The notes: generated by a model from the letters alone, not told the origin. 64,000 nucleotides of DNA from Stieleria sp. JC731 (GCF_020966635.1 NZ_JAJKFQ010000011.1:806001-870000); one strand, 5' to 3'. Positions 18,317 through 27,378 are shown, counted from the first letter of the stretch. Program-made: numbers and translations.

Positions 18317-18915
18317 TCGCCCATTGCGCTCATCGCCTGTGATTAGATGTTCTCTGTTAAAGCCAAACTGCCACGGCCGCATCGATCTGCGAAATCCATT
18401 TGTCAGTCTTCTTCGCCATCGCGTTCTTGGCGGACGGGACCACACAGTCACCGCTGGTTCTGAAACACGTCCGGCGCTGTGTCTGAGTTATTCCCAAAAA
18501 CATCACGCTTGGCGAGGTGAAAAAGTGTCGTTCGACTCTCCGAGTCGAAAACGCAATCGATTCGTAGAGTCGAGCGACACTGGCTACCAAGCTCTGCAAA
18601 TGGGGCTCGGACGGCTTCCTGCTCAAACGCGAGGACCGCGACCAAAGGATTTTTACATTCAACTGATCGACCATTCGTACCTGGAACCGCAGGCTGGCGT
18701 TAAGCGGCTGATTATCGACTATTCGTATCTGGAACCGAAGACTGGCGCCAAGCTGCTGATTGAGGTCGGTTCTGATTCTGGGGAATCGCAGGCTGGCGCC
18801 TAATGGCAAGGACGTCGACAAGGATCTGTACGATCCGCTGGGTAGCAATGACTATCGCGACAAACTCGCTTCCAGTTCAAGGGCCCGAAGTCGAACGTCG
18901 ACAGCCTTGGCGTTT
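18317..18915. other. Intergenic region with degenerate repeats, no gene
   Basis: A 599-bp gap between convergent genes (FKBP and kinase). Both strands have open frames of 160-190 codons, but their translations are repetitive (LGASLRF-like on the minus strand) and match no protein type, so they are not called as genes. Repeats occupy about 18660-18803. Confidence 0.6.
18660..18803 (-). repeat. Three imperfect ~48-51 bp repeats of the dispersed GC-rich family
   Basis: The core ggctggcg recurs at about 18692, 18740 and 18791, each preceded by a ggaaccg-like block and followed by a gctgatt-like block. In reverse orientation the core resembles the cagccgc...gcggtt elements at 48.4-48.8 kb, so both sites appear to hold one dispersed repeat family. 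Confidence 0.7.
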
Positions 18916-21456
18916 TCATACCAAGCTGGATGCGTCGTCGCGATTTGACATTACCAGGCTCATCGTTTGAAGTTTCCGCAGTACAAATTTGTACGCTTTG
19001 AACGACGCGAACAGTCCTAGCCCGGTCGCGATTAATGAGACCAGCATCACGTCTCGCGCGTCGGCCTGACTGACCACCAGCAGTGTCACTCCTAGAAGCG
19101 GCACGAGGCAAGCGAGATAAAGATGGGCTTCGCAGCGTGCCACCGTTTGGGTCAGCCGTTCATCGAATCGTGTGTCACGCAACGTTTTTCGAACCAGCCT
19201 TGGGTAAAGCACGGACACCGCATAGGTGCAAATTCCAAAGTAAGGATAGATCGCAGCGACACCACCACAGATGACGTGCGACATAAAGAAGTGACTGAAT
19301 TCGCGTTGCGATATCTCCGGATAAATCAGCCACAGGATCAGCGGATACAGGATCGCGGCCAGGCACCACAGCAAGCCTCCGATCACAGCCGCTCGCTGCC
19401 CCAACTGGAACGTGGCATTCAAATCATCTTCGGTCGCTTCCTTTCCGTGGTTCACACGTTCCAAGCCTCGTGACACTTGCTGGGTAAAGTAGACGACCAA
19501 GAACGCAGCCAATGGAAATGCGATGGAGTTGATGCAGAAGGAAAGCGTTTCGAACGTCGATCGCAATCCGTCGACCTCTTCGAATAAAGTTCCCAGTGTG
19601 TCTTTGAAGTTGTAGTAGTACCCATAGATCCCAGCGAGCGCATTGGGAACTAGGATGATCAGCGAGGTCATCAGCCAAGGTGATCGACGGCCAAGCCATG
19701 CGATGCGGCTGTTCGGATCAGGGTCAAAGATACGAGCCGCTTCCGGATTGAGCGCGAGTTTTAGACGGGCTTCAAATTCTTTTCCAGTGCCGATGCGTTT
19801 GTCGGAATCAAAGTGCAATGCGTCGCGAAGGATCTGTTCCAGGAGCCGACTGACAACGTCTTCGTTTTCCGCACCTGGCGAATCAAGGCTTTGTCGAGCT
19901 TGAAGCTGTTGATCAACCGCATCGATCCATGACTGCGGATTCCCAGAACAATCAAAGGGACGTCGGCCTTGCCACAATTCCCACAGCAAAATCGCAAGCG
20001 AATACAGGTCGGCTCGAGGGCCGACTTCCTCCGGGACCGTGACAGCGGTTGCCGAGATCGCCCGCAGGTGTTCCGGTGCCATGTATCCGATCGAACCGCC
20101 GAAACTGCTCGCCGCTCCGGCACGTCCTGCGCTTCCGGCGAAGCTGACGTTGAAATCGGCGAGCTTGGGAATGCCTTCGGCCGACAGCAGAACGTTGGCA
20201 GGTTTTACATCGCGGTGCAGCACTCCCCTACCATGCGCGTTATGCAATGCACGGCAAAGGTGGATGCCGATCCAAGCGACCGCCATCGGCCACGAAAGGT
20301 TGCGAAGCTTTTCTCGCAGCATCGATTGCTCGGGGACCGCCTGGGCGGTTCGCAACAAAGCACGGTCGACACAGTTCAAAATCATCTCCCCACGACGCTC
20401 ATGCCGAGGGGTGTGTTTGACTTGTTGGACGATATCAGCAAGGGTCCCGCCCGGATGGAACTGCATATAGAGCAGGTGTGATGACGGTTTCGTCAGTGTC
20501 CTTTGGTCGTAAACTCGGACAATGTTTGGATGGTCAAACTGTGCGAGTGCCTGCGGTTCGTCGCCCGTCCCTTGCGACACTTTCAAAGCCACAAGTCGAC
20601 TCATCGAATCTTGGCGAGCGAGATAGACATGTGCGAACGCCCCGCTACCTAAAGTTTGCAAGATCACAAAGTCGTCAACAGTCTGTCCGATCGCAAACTC
20701 CGGTGGCTTTTTCCGACTAGCCGCGGCCATCGTTGCTTCCGGTTTCGCACTCAGCTGACCGCCGAGCAGTTCGGCAATCATGTCATGATGCTGCGGAAAC
20801 TGTTTTTGCAATTGGTCCGCGTTAGGAGTCCGGCCGGCTTCCTTATGAAGCTGGATTTCTTCCATGACTAAATCAAGAGGAACGCTGGTCGAAGGCAGCA
20901 GGTCTTCGTAGTGCGGAAGGTAGTCTTGGATCTTCGGCAAACGTTGAACCGTCGGTTCCTGTTTACCATCAGCCGTCGCAGTTTCGGCAGAGATGGCTTC
21001 TGCCGCACTGGCCATATCCAGCTTGATTAATTCGGTCAGCAAAAATCGCTGGGTTTGCAAATCAGTGGTTGGCAGAAAGCTTCGCAAGCGTGCCGGCGAC
21101 GCTTCGAAAGACGCGTCGAGGTAGGCTTCCAAACAGGATTCTAGAAGCTCGTCGAGGTGATCGCAGGCATCCTGATGGCTATCCCGCTGAAGGTCCACAT
21201 TCGAATCGATGACGTTCTGCGAATGGCTATTTGAATCTGAAGAGTTCGAGGAGTGATTTGACAGCAGCTCATTCGGATGAAGTGTACCTTGATCTGCGTT
21301 TTCAACCTCGCCAATCCGTTCGATTTCGTAGGGGCTCGGTTGCTTTGTCGTCTCCGCTAACAATTTTTGCAGCGGCTGCTGCGTCGTTTCGTCCGGCGCA
21401 GGACTGGCCCCCGGCGATTGCCTATGAAGATTTTCATCGTTATTGGGATTGGCCAT
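18916..21456 (-). CDS. Membrane-anchored Ser/Thr protein kinase
   Basis: An 846-residue Hanks-type kinase. The N-terminal 250 residues hold the helical motif pair seen before many planctomycete kinases (DYLPHYEDLLP and LQKQFPQHHDMIAELL). The kinase domain spans about 262-560: Gly-rich loop LGSGAFAHV, Lys292 in VALKVS, catalytic HRDVKPANVLL (414-424), then LADFN in place of DFG, and MAPEHL. The C-terminal 250 residues carry six likely membrane helices, unusual compared with the single helix of PknB-like kinases. It is divergent from an ECF sigma factor gene with 270 bp between starts, the arrangement typical of kinase-associated ECF groups, so the two probably work in one signalling route. DFN in place of DFG may alter magnesium binding. 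Confidence 0.92.
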   Translation of the reverse strand: MANPNNDENLHRQSPGASPAPDETTQQPLQKLLAETTKQPSPYEIERIGEVENADQGTLHPNELLSNHSSNSSDSNSHSQNVIDSNVDLQRDSHQDACDHLDELLESCLEAYLDASFEASPARLRSFLPTTDLQTQRFLLTELIKLDMASAAEAISAETATADGKQEPTVQRLPKIQDYLPHYEDLLPSTSVPLDLVMEEIQLHKEAGRTPNADQLQKQFPQHHDMIAELLGGQLSAKPEATMAAASRKKPPEFAIGQTVDDFVILQTLGSGAFAHVYLARQDSMSRLVALKVSQGTGDEPQALAQFDHPNIVRVYDQRTLTKPSSHLLYMQFHPGGTLADIVQQVKHTPRHERRGEMILNCVDRALLRTAQAVPEQSMLREKLRNLSWPMAVAWIGIHLCRALHNAHGRGVLHRDVKPANVLLSAEGIPKLADFNVSFAGSAGRAGAASSFGGSIGYMAPEHLRAISATAVTVPEEVGPRADLYSLAILLWELWQGRRPFDCSGNPQSWIDAVDQQLQARQSLDSPGAENEDVVSRLLEQILRDALHFDSDKRIGTGKEFEARLKLALNPEAARIFDPDPNSRIAWLGRRSPWLMTSLIILVPNALAGIYGYYYNFKDTLGTLFEEVDGLRSTFETLSFCINSIAFPLAAFLVVYFTQQVSRGLERVNHGKEATEDDLNATFQLGQRAAVIGGLLWCLAAILYPLILWLIYPEISQREFSHFFMSHVICGGVAAIYPYFGICTYAVSVLYPRLVRKTLRDTRFDERLTQTVARCEAHLYLACLVPLLGVTLLVVSQADARDVMLVSLIATGLGLFASFKAYKFVLRKLQTMSLVMSNRDDASSLV

Positions 21457-21726
21457 GAACGCGTAATTTCCTTCGCCTCGACTTAATCACCCCTATCGGC
21501 GTGAATTGACCGCGGCCACCAAAGCTTTGCCGGACTTTTGTGCACCCTCGCTTTTCCAGTCCGTTTCCTTGCGTTGTTCGTGCGATAAGGATTAGGCTGT
21601 GCGAACCGCAGACATTTGATCGCTTCACGCGGACGAACGAGAAAGCGGTGGTTCCGTATGGGGGGCGTTTTCCGGCGGACGCAGCGGTCGTCAACCATTC
21701 TCCACGATTCATCTGGAAATTCTACA
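21457..21726. promoter_or_regulatory. Divergent promoter region, kinase / ECF sigma factor
   Basis: The 270 bp between the two divergent starts must drive both genes. No -35/-10 pair typical of sigma-70 stood out. If the sigma factor is self-regulating, its recognition site should be here. Confidence 0.5.
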
Positions 21727-22359
21727 ATGTCTGACGGTTCGGATTGTGAATTGATCGATCGGGTCAAAAACAAAGATGAGGCAGCTTTGGCCGCCTACAT
21801 GCAAGAAAACCATGCTCAGCTGTGTGGCTTTGTTCGTTCAATTACCGGCGAACACCTGTTGGCGATGGTCGAGGTCGATGATTTGGTCCAAGACATTGCC
21901 GCGACTGCGTTGACCAGCCTTTCCACCGCGCCGCTTGACCAATATTCCCCGATGGATTGGCTGCAGCAGCTGGCACGCCGACGTGTTGTTGATGCCCATC
22001 GATTTCACTTCGATGCGCAGCGGAGAGATGCCAACCGGCAACAGTCACTCAATGCGCCAAGCGGAAATAGCTCATCCGGAGATTCGTCGGGTGGTCTGGA
22101 ACAGTTGTTGTCGGCAAGCATGACTAGTCCCAGTGCTGTCTACAGTCGCGACGTTCGAATGATGCGAATGCAAGAAGCGGTCGGGACACTAAGCGAAGAA
22201 CAGCAGCAAGCGATTCAGATGCGGTACGCTGAGGGGCTTCCAACGAAAAAGATCGCCGAAAAGTTGGGCAAGACCGACGTCGCGATTCGTGTTTTGCTTT
22301 CGCGGAGCATGCGACAGCTCGAAAAGATCCTTGAAGACGTGCGGCCGACTCGGAATTGA
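21727..22359 (+). CDS. ECF RNA polymerase sigma factor
   Basis: From ATG 21727, 210 residues. Region 2 is at about 20-90 (VEVDDLVQDIAATAL and MDWLQQLARRRVVDAHRF). A low-complexity Asn/Ser/Gly linker (about 97-125) separates it from region 4 (about 145-205), which holds TLSEEQQQAIQMRYAEGLPTKKIAEKLGK and VAIRVLLSRSMRQLE, the helix-turn-helix that reads the -35 element. A frame upstream to 21616 exists, but the extra 37 residues are not sigma-like. No anti-sigma factor with a zinc motif is next to it; control by the divergent kinase is the likely alternative (inference from this arrangement in planctomycetes). Confidence 0.92.
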   Translation: MSDGSDCELIDRVKNKDEAALAAYMQENHAQLCGFVRSITGEHLLAMVEVDDLVQDIAATALTSLSTAPLDQYSPMDWLQQLARRRVVDAHRFHFDAQRRDANRQQSLNAPSGNSSSGDSSGGLEQLLSASMTSPSAVYSRDVRMMRMQEAVGTLSEEQQQAIQMRYAEGLPTKKIAEKLGKTDVAIRVLLSRSMRQLEKILEDVRPTRN

Positions 22360-22427
22360 ATCTTCGTTCTTAATAGAGAACCAATAGCGAGTCGCAGACG
22401 AACCAAACAACAAGCCTATCGGAAACC

Positions 22428-23204
22428 ATGATGAAGTTGACATCGACAGTGTTGCTGCTGCTTTTCCTTGCATGCGGAATGACAACAGCAACTGCAGAAT
22501 GCAAACAAGAATGGAAAAACGCAACCGCCTGGGGACATGTTGATGCCGCCGGCAGCAAAGTCTCGCTATATGTCAAAGAGTCTCCCGAGAACGGATTTGT
22601 TTCGATTCCTCGTTTGAACAATCGCCTCAAAACGGTCAAAGCGGAAGGCTATGAAGGTGAGCTGAAATTCGTACCTGAAATCGATCATTGGCGCATCTTC
22701 GTTCCCGAAGACCTGTCACTTCCAGCGACGATTGAGGTCGAGTTGGTCGAAGCGATTCGGCTTTGTGATCAGCCGTTGATGGTGAAGCCAACTGCCGAAG
22801 GGAAACTGATTCTGCCCGCCCATCATGCTGAAACCAAAGGCGACAAACTTCGTTTCGAGCCGCAGCCACATAAGAACACGATCGGGTATTGGACCGTTCC
22901 GTCGGACACCGCGACTTGGCATTTCGAAGTCGGGAAGCTATCGGACTTTGACGTTATCGTTCACCAAGGATGTGGAAAGGGGCAAGGTGGTAGCGACGTC
23001 GAATTTACCGTGACATCGCTATCGGATACCTCCAGCCAATCATTCCCGTTAAAGATCCAAGATACGGGGCACTTTCAGAATTTCGTACCGAGGTCGATTG
23101 GGCATATCAAACTGGCGCCAGGCAAATACACACTGACAGTGAGCTGTAAATCCCTCGCCAAAAATGCTGTCTGTGATATCCGGCAAGTTGTCCTGCAGAA
23201 CTAA
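22428..23204 (+). CDS. Secreted beta-sandwich protein resembling fucosidase C-terminal domain
   Basis: A 258-residue exported protein (signal peptide about 1-22, TATAEC site). The C-terminal half, about 145-258, reads GYWTVPSDTATWHFEV, GGSDVEFTV, KIQDTGHFQNF, IGHIKLAPGKYTLTV, the pattern of the CBM/DUF5077-like beta-sandwich found behind GH29 fucosidases and in stand-alone planctomycete proteins. Residues 75-140 also recall the short regulatory strand region seen in those proteins. No catalytic domain is present, so it may bind sugar or a partner protein. It is 68 bp after the sigma factor on the same strand and may be cotranscribed. Confidence 0.65.
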   Translation: MMKLTSTVLLLLFLACGMTTATAECKQEWKNATAWGHVDAAGSKVSLYVKESPENGFVSIPRLNNRLKTVKAEGYEGELKFVPEIDHWRIFVPEDLSLPATIEVELVEAIRLCDQPLMVKPTAEGKLILPAHHAETKGDKLRFEPQPHKNTIGYWTVPSDTATWHFEVGKLSDFDVIVHQGCGKGQGGSDVEFTVTSLSDTSSQSFPLKIQDTGHFQNFVPRSIGHIKLAPGKYTLTVSCKSLAKNAVCDIRQVVLQN

Positions 23205-23254
23205 GCGGTGTTCGATCTTCAATTCTGGAAAAAGTCGCGGCGCCCTGATCGAAA

Positions 23255-23728
23255 TTAGGCAAGCTCGCCGCTTGCGCTTGAATCGTTCAGCGTCTTGGTC
23301 AAAAAGAACTTGGTGTGGTTAAAAGAGTCCCAGTCGGGAATTCGCCCTGCGATTTGATAGCCACACCGGGTGTAGAAGTTTGGGCTTTGAAATTCCATCG
23401 TGTCGACGAAGGAGTATTCGCATCCTCGACGATGGGCTTCTTTTTCAGCGGCACCTAATAGCAGTCGCCCAATGCCTCGCCGACGCGAGCATTCTTTGAC
23501 CGCCATGATTTCGATGCGTAACCACTTTAGAGAGGTTGATCCGATCAAACCGCCGACGAGCTCTTGATCGTTTGAGTAGACCGTGACAAAAAGTGGACGC
23601 GCTTGATTTTCTTCTCTTTCAGTCGCGGTCCACCAATCGCCGTTTTCCGCTTGGTTGAACTCACGAAGCCATTGAAAAATGATCGATTGCTCGCCAGGCG
23701 TGATTGCGTCACGTGTCTGCTGCTTCAT
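23255..23728 (-). CDS. GNAT-family N-acetyltransferase
   Basis: A 157-residue single GNAT domain. The acetyl-CoA pyrophosphate loop is RRRGIGRLLLGAA (about 83-95), preceded by strand LRIEIMAVKE and followed by the NFYTRCGYQIAGRI stretch that closes the fold. The substrate cannot be predicted. It is convergent with the secreted protein upstream; 50 bp separate the stops. Confidence 0.9.
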   Translation of the reverse strand: MKQQTRDAITPGEQSIIFQWLREFNQAENGDWWTATEREENQARPLFVTVYSNDQELVGGLIGSTSLKWLRIEIMAVKECSRRRGIGRLLLGAAEKEAHRRGCEYSFVDTMEFQSPNFYTRCGYQIAGRIPDWDSFNHTKFFLTKTLNDSSASGELA

Positions 23729-23898
23729 GACATCACGCAGTGTATGCGTTGAAGCTGTGTATGTGTTGATGCAGTGCGTGCGTCGTACCTAAGCCCTATT
23801 GAAGAACGCTCTGCTTTGCGATTGGTACGGACTGAGACGGCGATGAAGCCGTGCGCACGTTAGTAGAGAGCAATCGCAAATGATTGGTTCGCAGCCTG

Positions 23899-24117
23899 TT
23901 AGCGGCTGACTTTTATTTCCAGCGAAATTGTGACAACGCCAGGGACCAACCGAGCTGCCACGCCTGCAAGTTGGGCATCTTCACGTGAAGGGGCACGTCC
24001 ATGAAGCACGTATTTTCCTTCGTCATTGGTGCACTTGAGGTCTGATATCGACGCCACGCGGAGGACAGAGGATTCAACTTTTCGGCAAATGTCGTCAACA
24101 GTTGGGTTGGATATCAC
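23899..24117 (-). CDS. Small BON-domain protein
   Basis: A 72-residue protein made almost entirely of one BON domain: VDDICRKVESSVLR, then YVLHGRAPSREDAQLAGVAARLVPGVV and a final ISLEIKV strand. BON domains bind membranes or other proteins. There is no signal peptide, so this copy is cytoplasmic unless the start is misjudged. The start is a GTG; the frame remains protein-like for some 25 codons upstream (from about 24190) but offers no start codon there, so a slightly longer form cannot be ruled out. Confidence 0.75.
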   Translation of the reverse strand: MISNPTVDDICRKVESSVLRVASISDLKCTNDEGKYVLHGRAPSREDAQLAGVAARLVPGVVTISLEIKVSR

Positions 24118-24591
24118 TTCAGTGCAAACTTGTTGGAGATTATCAGGTAGGTAGCGAGCAAGCTCGACGAATCGTGGTGCGAGACCAGTTGTTAAGTCAG
24201 AAAAACATCGAGGCCGGGGTTTCTACACACCGCTGGGCTTCGAGCAACGTTCTTCACATTTTGGCAGATTTCGAAATGGGCTTGTTCAACAGCCTCGTCG
24301 TCGAGGCAGGTGGGGTGGACGCGATCAATGATCTTGTCACACCAATGAGATGGGGGTTCCCACCACCGAGGTACTTACTTAGGAGTGAACTCGTGACCAT
24401 CTTCGGTGGGCCTCAGCGAACTCTACAACATCACGCGTACCAAAACTTTATCAACCACCAGGATGCGAACACATATTTCAAAATTTTCACCAAATTTGGG
24501 GTGGGCCGACAGCACCACAGGATGCGTTCAGAATCGAATCAGCTCCGGTGGATGTTTCGATGCTGACCAATCAGGTGGGCGTTGTGACGAC
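24118..24591. other. Intergenic, no clear gene
   Basis: In this 474-bp gap a plus-strand frame of 154 codons exists but its product is Arg/His/Gln-rich with no domain look, and a short minus-strand frame ends quickly. No repeat or terminator was seen. It could hold a decayed gene. Confidence 0.45.
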
Positions 24592-24882
24592 TTATCGTTG
24601 TCGCCGTTGACGCCAGATGTAAACCAACATTGAACCCAGTCCCGAATATTTAAAATCGGAGTCGATCCAGTGCTCGATCACATAAAACGCAAAGTAGTAC
24701 GCTCGGCAACAGCTCCATATACAGGTTGCAAGAATCAAGACATCCCGCCACTCGCTCAATCGAGTAATCAGCAGAACACCCGACAATCCGCCAAGCACCA
24801 CGAATAGCACCGCTTTAAAAACGATCCACTTAGCATTGGGGAGGTCGTCAAATAGCCCCAGCGGCTGACGCGATTCGCTCAT
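24592..24882 (-). CDS. Small membrane protein
   Basis: From ATG 24882, 96 residues; a GTG at 24918 would add 12. Two hydrophobic helices are visible at about 19-41 (WIVFKAVLFVVLGGLSGVLL) and 47-66 (DVLILATCIWSCCRAYYFAF), with a basic C-terminal tail ending in RQRRQR. No family was recognised. It starts shortly after the stop of the S49-like gene on the same strand and is probably its operon partner. Confidence 0.65.
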   Translation of the reverse strand: MSESRQPLGLFDDLPNAKWIVFKAVLFVVLGGLSGVLLITRLSEWRDVLILATCIWSCCRAYYFAFYVIEHWIDSDFKYSGLGSMLVYIWRQRRQR

Positions 24883-24924
24883 CGATTCAAATCGATCCGA
24901 TGTGGTGTGGGAAGGCACCTCTCG

Positions 24925-26112
24925 CTACAGCGAAGATGCCAATGAAGGATCCGATTGCCACATGTACAAGAATGTTGGCATCGAACTTCGATCGAGTCCC
25001 GGAACTTTGATTGGGAACAAGGTTGGCATGACTGCGCCATCTGACATACTGTCCAACACCGTGTAGGCATGATCCTGGCGACGACGATACAGCACGACTG
25101 GCGCATTCGCGTCGATGTTGGCGAGTTGGCATACATGCATGATCGCTTCATCAATGTAGCCGACTTCATCAACCAAGCCGACGTCGACGCATTGGCTTCC
25201 CGCAAAGACACTGCCGTCGGTCCATTGTTCTTGGTTGTTCGCCATGGTCGGTCGTCGGCTTTGTATGCGATCGATAAACCGTTGGTGAAACGATTGTGCG
25301 ATGTCACGAAGCATTGTTTCTTCTTCGATCGCGATCGGTCGTTCAGGCGTACCGGCGTCGATTTTCTGGCCACTCTTGATCGGTGTCGACAGGATGTTGA
25401 ATTGCCCCATCGTGTCTTCCAAGTTGTAGACATTCAGGATCACGCCGACACCGCCGACCAAACTTGTTGGGTGGCATACGATGTAGTCACACTGCGTTGC
25501 CAAAAAGTACGCTCCGCCAGCACCGACATCCATCAGACAAGCGACGATCGGAATGGATCGGGATTCGCGTACGCGATGAATTTCTCGCGCCATCATGTCC
25601 GTCGCCGTGACACCTCCACCAGGTGAATTGATTCGCAGCACCATCGCGTGAACCGTTTTGTCAGCGATGACCGCATCGCATTTCTCGCGGAACAATGCGA
25701 CGGGATTTTCGCTAGCCCCGATGAAGGCACCCGGGGAGCGGTCGACGAGGACGCCATCGACATCCAGGATGGCGACTTTGGATTTAGAGTTTTTCTTACC
25801 GGAGACTTCGATCGCGCGAAGCGCACTATCCCGTTTGTCGCCCGCCATCGAAATCTCGGTCCGAAGGCTGCCATCGACACCCATTTTCCCGGCAAGACGC
25901 ATGTCGCCGGCGATGTTTCCGGACATGCTCACTTTGCCGTCGTGCTTTAAAACACGATCTCGGACAACGCAACCACAGCAGCAGTGCAGCAGGATGACCG
26001 CAACGATTAAATAGCTCGTTCCCGCTTTACCCGCTCGGTCTGTGCCCTGTCGTGCAAACCTGGAGCAAATCCATTCACGGCGTGATTCATGTGACTGGAT
26101 TGGTGACGGCAT
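24925..26112 (-). CDS. SppA-like (S49) lipoprotein lacking the Ser nucleophile
   Basis: From ATG 26112, 395 residues (a TTG at 26160 would add 16). A hydrophobic segment ends in CCCGC, which could act as a lipobox. The S49 fold is clear: LRINSPGGGVTATDMMAREI, IVACLMDVGAGGAYFLATQCDYIVCHPTSLVGGVGV, then IKSGQKIDAGTPERP and FVDEVGYIDEAI-like ending. In SppA the nucleophile lies in AASGGY; here the matching stretch is VGAGGAYF with no Ser, while the Lys region (SGQKID) remains. It is therefore probably not an active peptidase, or it uses another residue. The N-terminal third contains a set of short, repetitive Gly/Met strands (DMRLAGKMGVDGSLR), possibly a bactofilin-like beta stretch. It lies divergent to the permease gene. 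Confidence 0.85.
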   Translation of the reverse strand: MPSPIQSHESRREWICSRFARQGTDRAGKAGTSYLIVAVILLHCCCGCVVRDRVLKHDGKVSMSGNIAGDMRLAGKMGVDGSLRTEISMAGDKRDSALRAIEVSGKKNSKSKVAILDVDGVLVDRSPGAFIGASENPVALFREKCDAVIADKTVHAMVLRINSPGGGVTATDMMAREIHRVRESRSIPIVACLMDVGAGGAYFLATQCDYIVCHPTSLVGGVGVILNVYNLEDTMGQFNILSTPIKSGQKIDAGTPERPIAIEEETMLRDIAQSFHQRFIDRIQSRRPTMANNQEQWTDGSVFAGSQCVDVGLVDEVGYIDEAIMHVCQLANIDANAPVVLYRRRQDHAYTVLDSMSDGAVMPTLFPIKVPGLDRSSMPTFLYMWQSDPSLASSL

Positions 26113-26235
26113 TGGGTTAGGTATCGAAAGAGAATCGACAAGGAAGGCTGAATCGGACAAACTGCGGTTACCTAATGACTGAATGGTCGCTTGTCATCCT
26201 TCCCAACCTGGTGTGGCAAGACCAATCCGCTGACA

Positions 26236-27378
26236 ATGCCAGAAAAAATGCATTTTCACACGCTTGTGTTTCGAAATTTGTCACGCCGGTTCGCTCGAAC
26301 TCTGCTGACACTGATTGCACTTTCGGTTGCCGTCGCTTCCGTTGTTGCATTGCGAGGAATCGCTGCGGGGTTCACACAGTCGTTTGCGGACATCTATCGA
26401 TCGCATTCGGTCGATGTCGTTGTTTCACGTCAGGGCACGGCAGATCGACTGAGCAGCAGCGTTGCTGAAGAGTTCATTGGACGCATCGCTGATCTGGACG
26501 GTGTTGATCGATCCGCGGGAGTTTTGTTGGAAACGCTCTCTCTGGAAGACCAGCAGGTGTTCGGCATTCCAACGATGGGGATCGAATCAGGCAGCTGGTT
26601 GCGCGAAGACTATCAGTGGGTGGAATCCGTCGAGATCAATGATGCGACGACCAAACGACTTTCGTTGGGATCCAACTTGGCCAGCCGAGTCGGCTTGTCC
26701 GCCGGTGACACGGCGATGATCTTTGAAGAGCCATATGTTGTCGCTGGCATCTTCAAGAGTCAGAGCGTTTGGGAAAACGGTTCGATGATCATTCCACTAA
26801 AGCAGCTACAAGCGTTGACCGATCGAAGCGGCCAAGTCACCTACATCAATGTCGTTTTGGATCCAAAGTTATCGTCAAGCCAAGCGAGCGATGTCGTCGC
26901 CGCGATCGAGAATCTTGATGATCGTCTGAACGCATTGCCAACCGAGGAGTTTGTCGGAAGCGATACTCGGATGAAACTTGCATCGGCAATGGCATGGATG
27001 ACTTCGGTGATCGCATTGGCGATCGGGGCTATCGGGACGCTCAATACGATGATGACCAGTGTGTTGGAGCGAACACGAGAAATCGGCGTGCTGCGAGCGG
27101 TAGGATGGACTCGCTTTCGCATCATTCGGATGATCTTGGCCGAATCCTGTGTGCTGGCATTGGTGGCGTCAGCAGTCGGTTGCGGGCTCGCCTACATCAC
27201 CTGTGCTGGGCTGAGCCGTCATCCTGCGGCAAGCGGAGTCTTAGCACCCGCGATTGGCCCGAGCACGATCCTCGAAGGCGTGCTGTTAGCGGTCGCGATC
27301 GGTTTGGCTGGCGCGATTTTTCCTGCTTTCCGAGCCGCATCGGTTTCGCCAACCTTGGCGCTTGGTGCAGCGGACTAG
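26236..27378 (+). CDS. FtsX/MacB-type ABC transporter permease
   Basis: From ATG 26236, 380 residues. An N-terminal helix (LVFRNLSRRFARTLLTLIALSVAVASVVAL, about 8-37) is followed by an extracytoplasmic MacB-PCD-like domain (about 45-245) and three further helices near 255-280, 305-330 and 345-370. The signature ERTREIGVLRAVGWTR before the third-last helix is the typical FtsX coupling motif. Such permeases work with an LolD/MacB-like ATPase, which is not in the window. The gene sits 190 bp before the PKS gene on the same strand; export of the product or an independent lipoprotein/stress role are both possible. Confidence 0.9.
   Translation: MPEKMHFHTLVFRNLSRRFARTLLTLIALSVAVASVVALRGIAAGFTQSFADIYRSHSVDVVVSRQGTADRLSSSVAEEFIGRIADLDGVDRSAGVLLETLSLEDQQVFGIPTMGIESGSWLREDYQWVESVEINDATTKRLSLGSNLASRVGLSAGDTAMIFEEPYVVAGIFKSQSVWENGSMIIPLKQLQALTDRSGQVTYINVVLDPKLSSSQASDVVAAIENLDDRLNALPTEEFVGSDTRMKLASAMAWMTSVIALAIGAIGTLNTMMTSVLERTREIGVLRAVGWTRFRIIRMILAESCVLALVASAVGCGLAYITCAGLSRHPAASGVLAPAIGPSTILEGVLLAVAIGLAGAIFPAFRAASVSPTLALGAAD

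Noticed and set aside
18234-18848. Overlapping frames of 160-190 codons on both strands after the FKBP gene
   Set aside because: Both are Arg/Ser-rich, run through the 48-bp repeats, and one overlaps the FKBP gene; no domain or start signal supports them.
24102-24566. Plus-strand frame of 154 codons
   Set aside because: Composition rich in His, Arg and Gln without hydrophobic core pattern; it overlaps the BON gene.
26113-26160. TTG start at 26160 for the S49-like protein
   Set aside because: ATG 26112 leaves a normal signal region and a larger gap to the divergent permease; kept only as an alternative.
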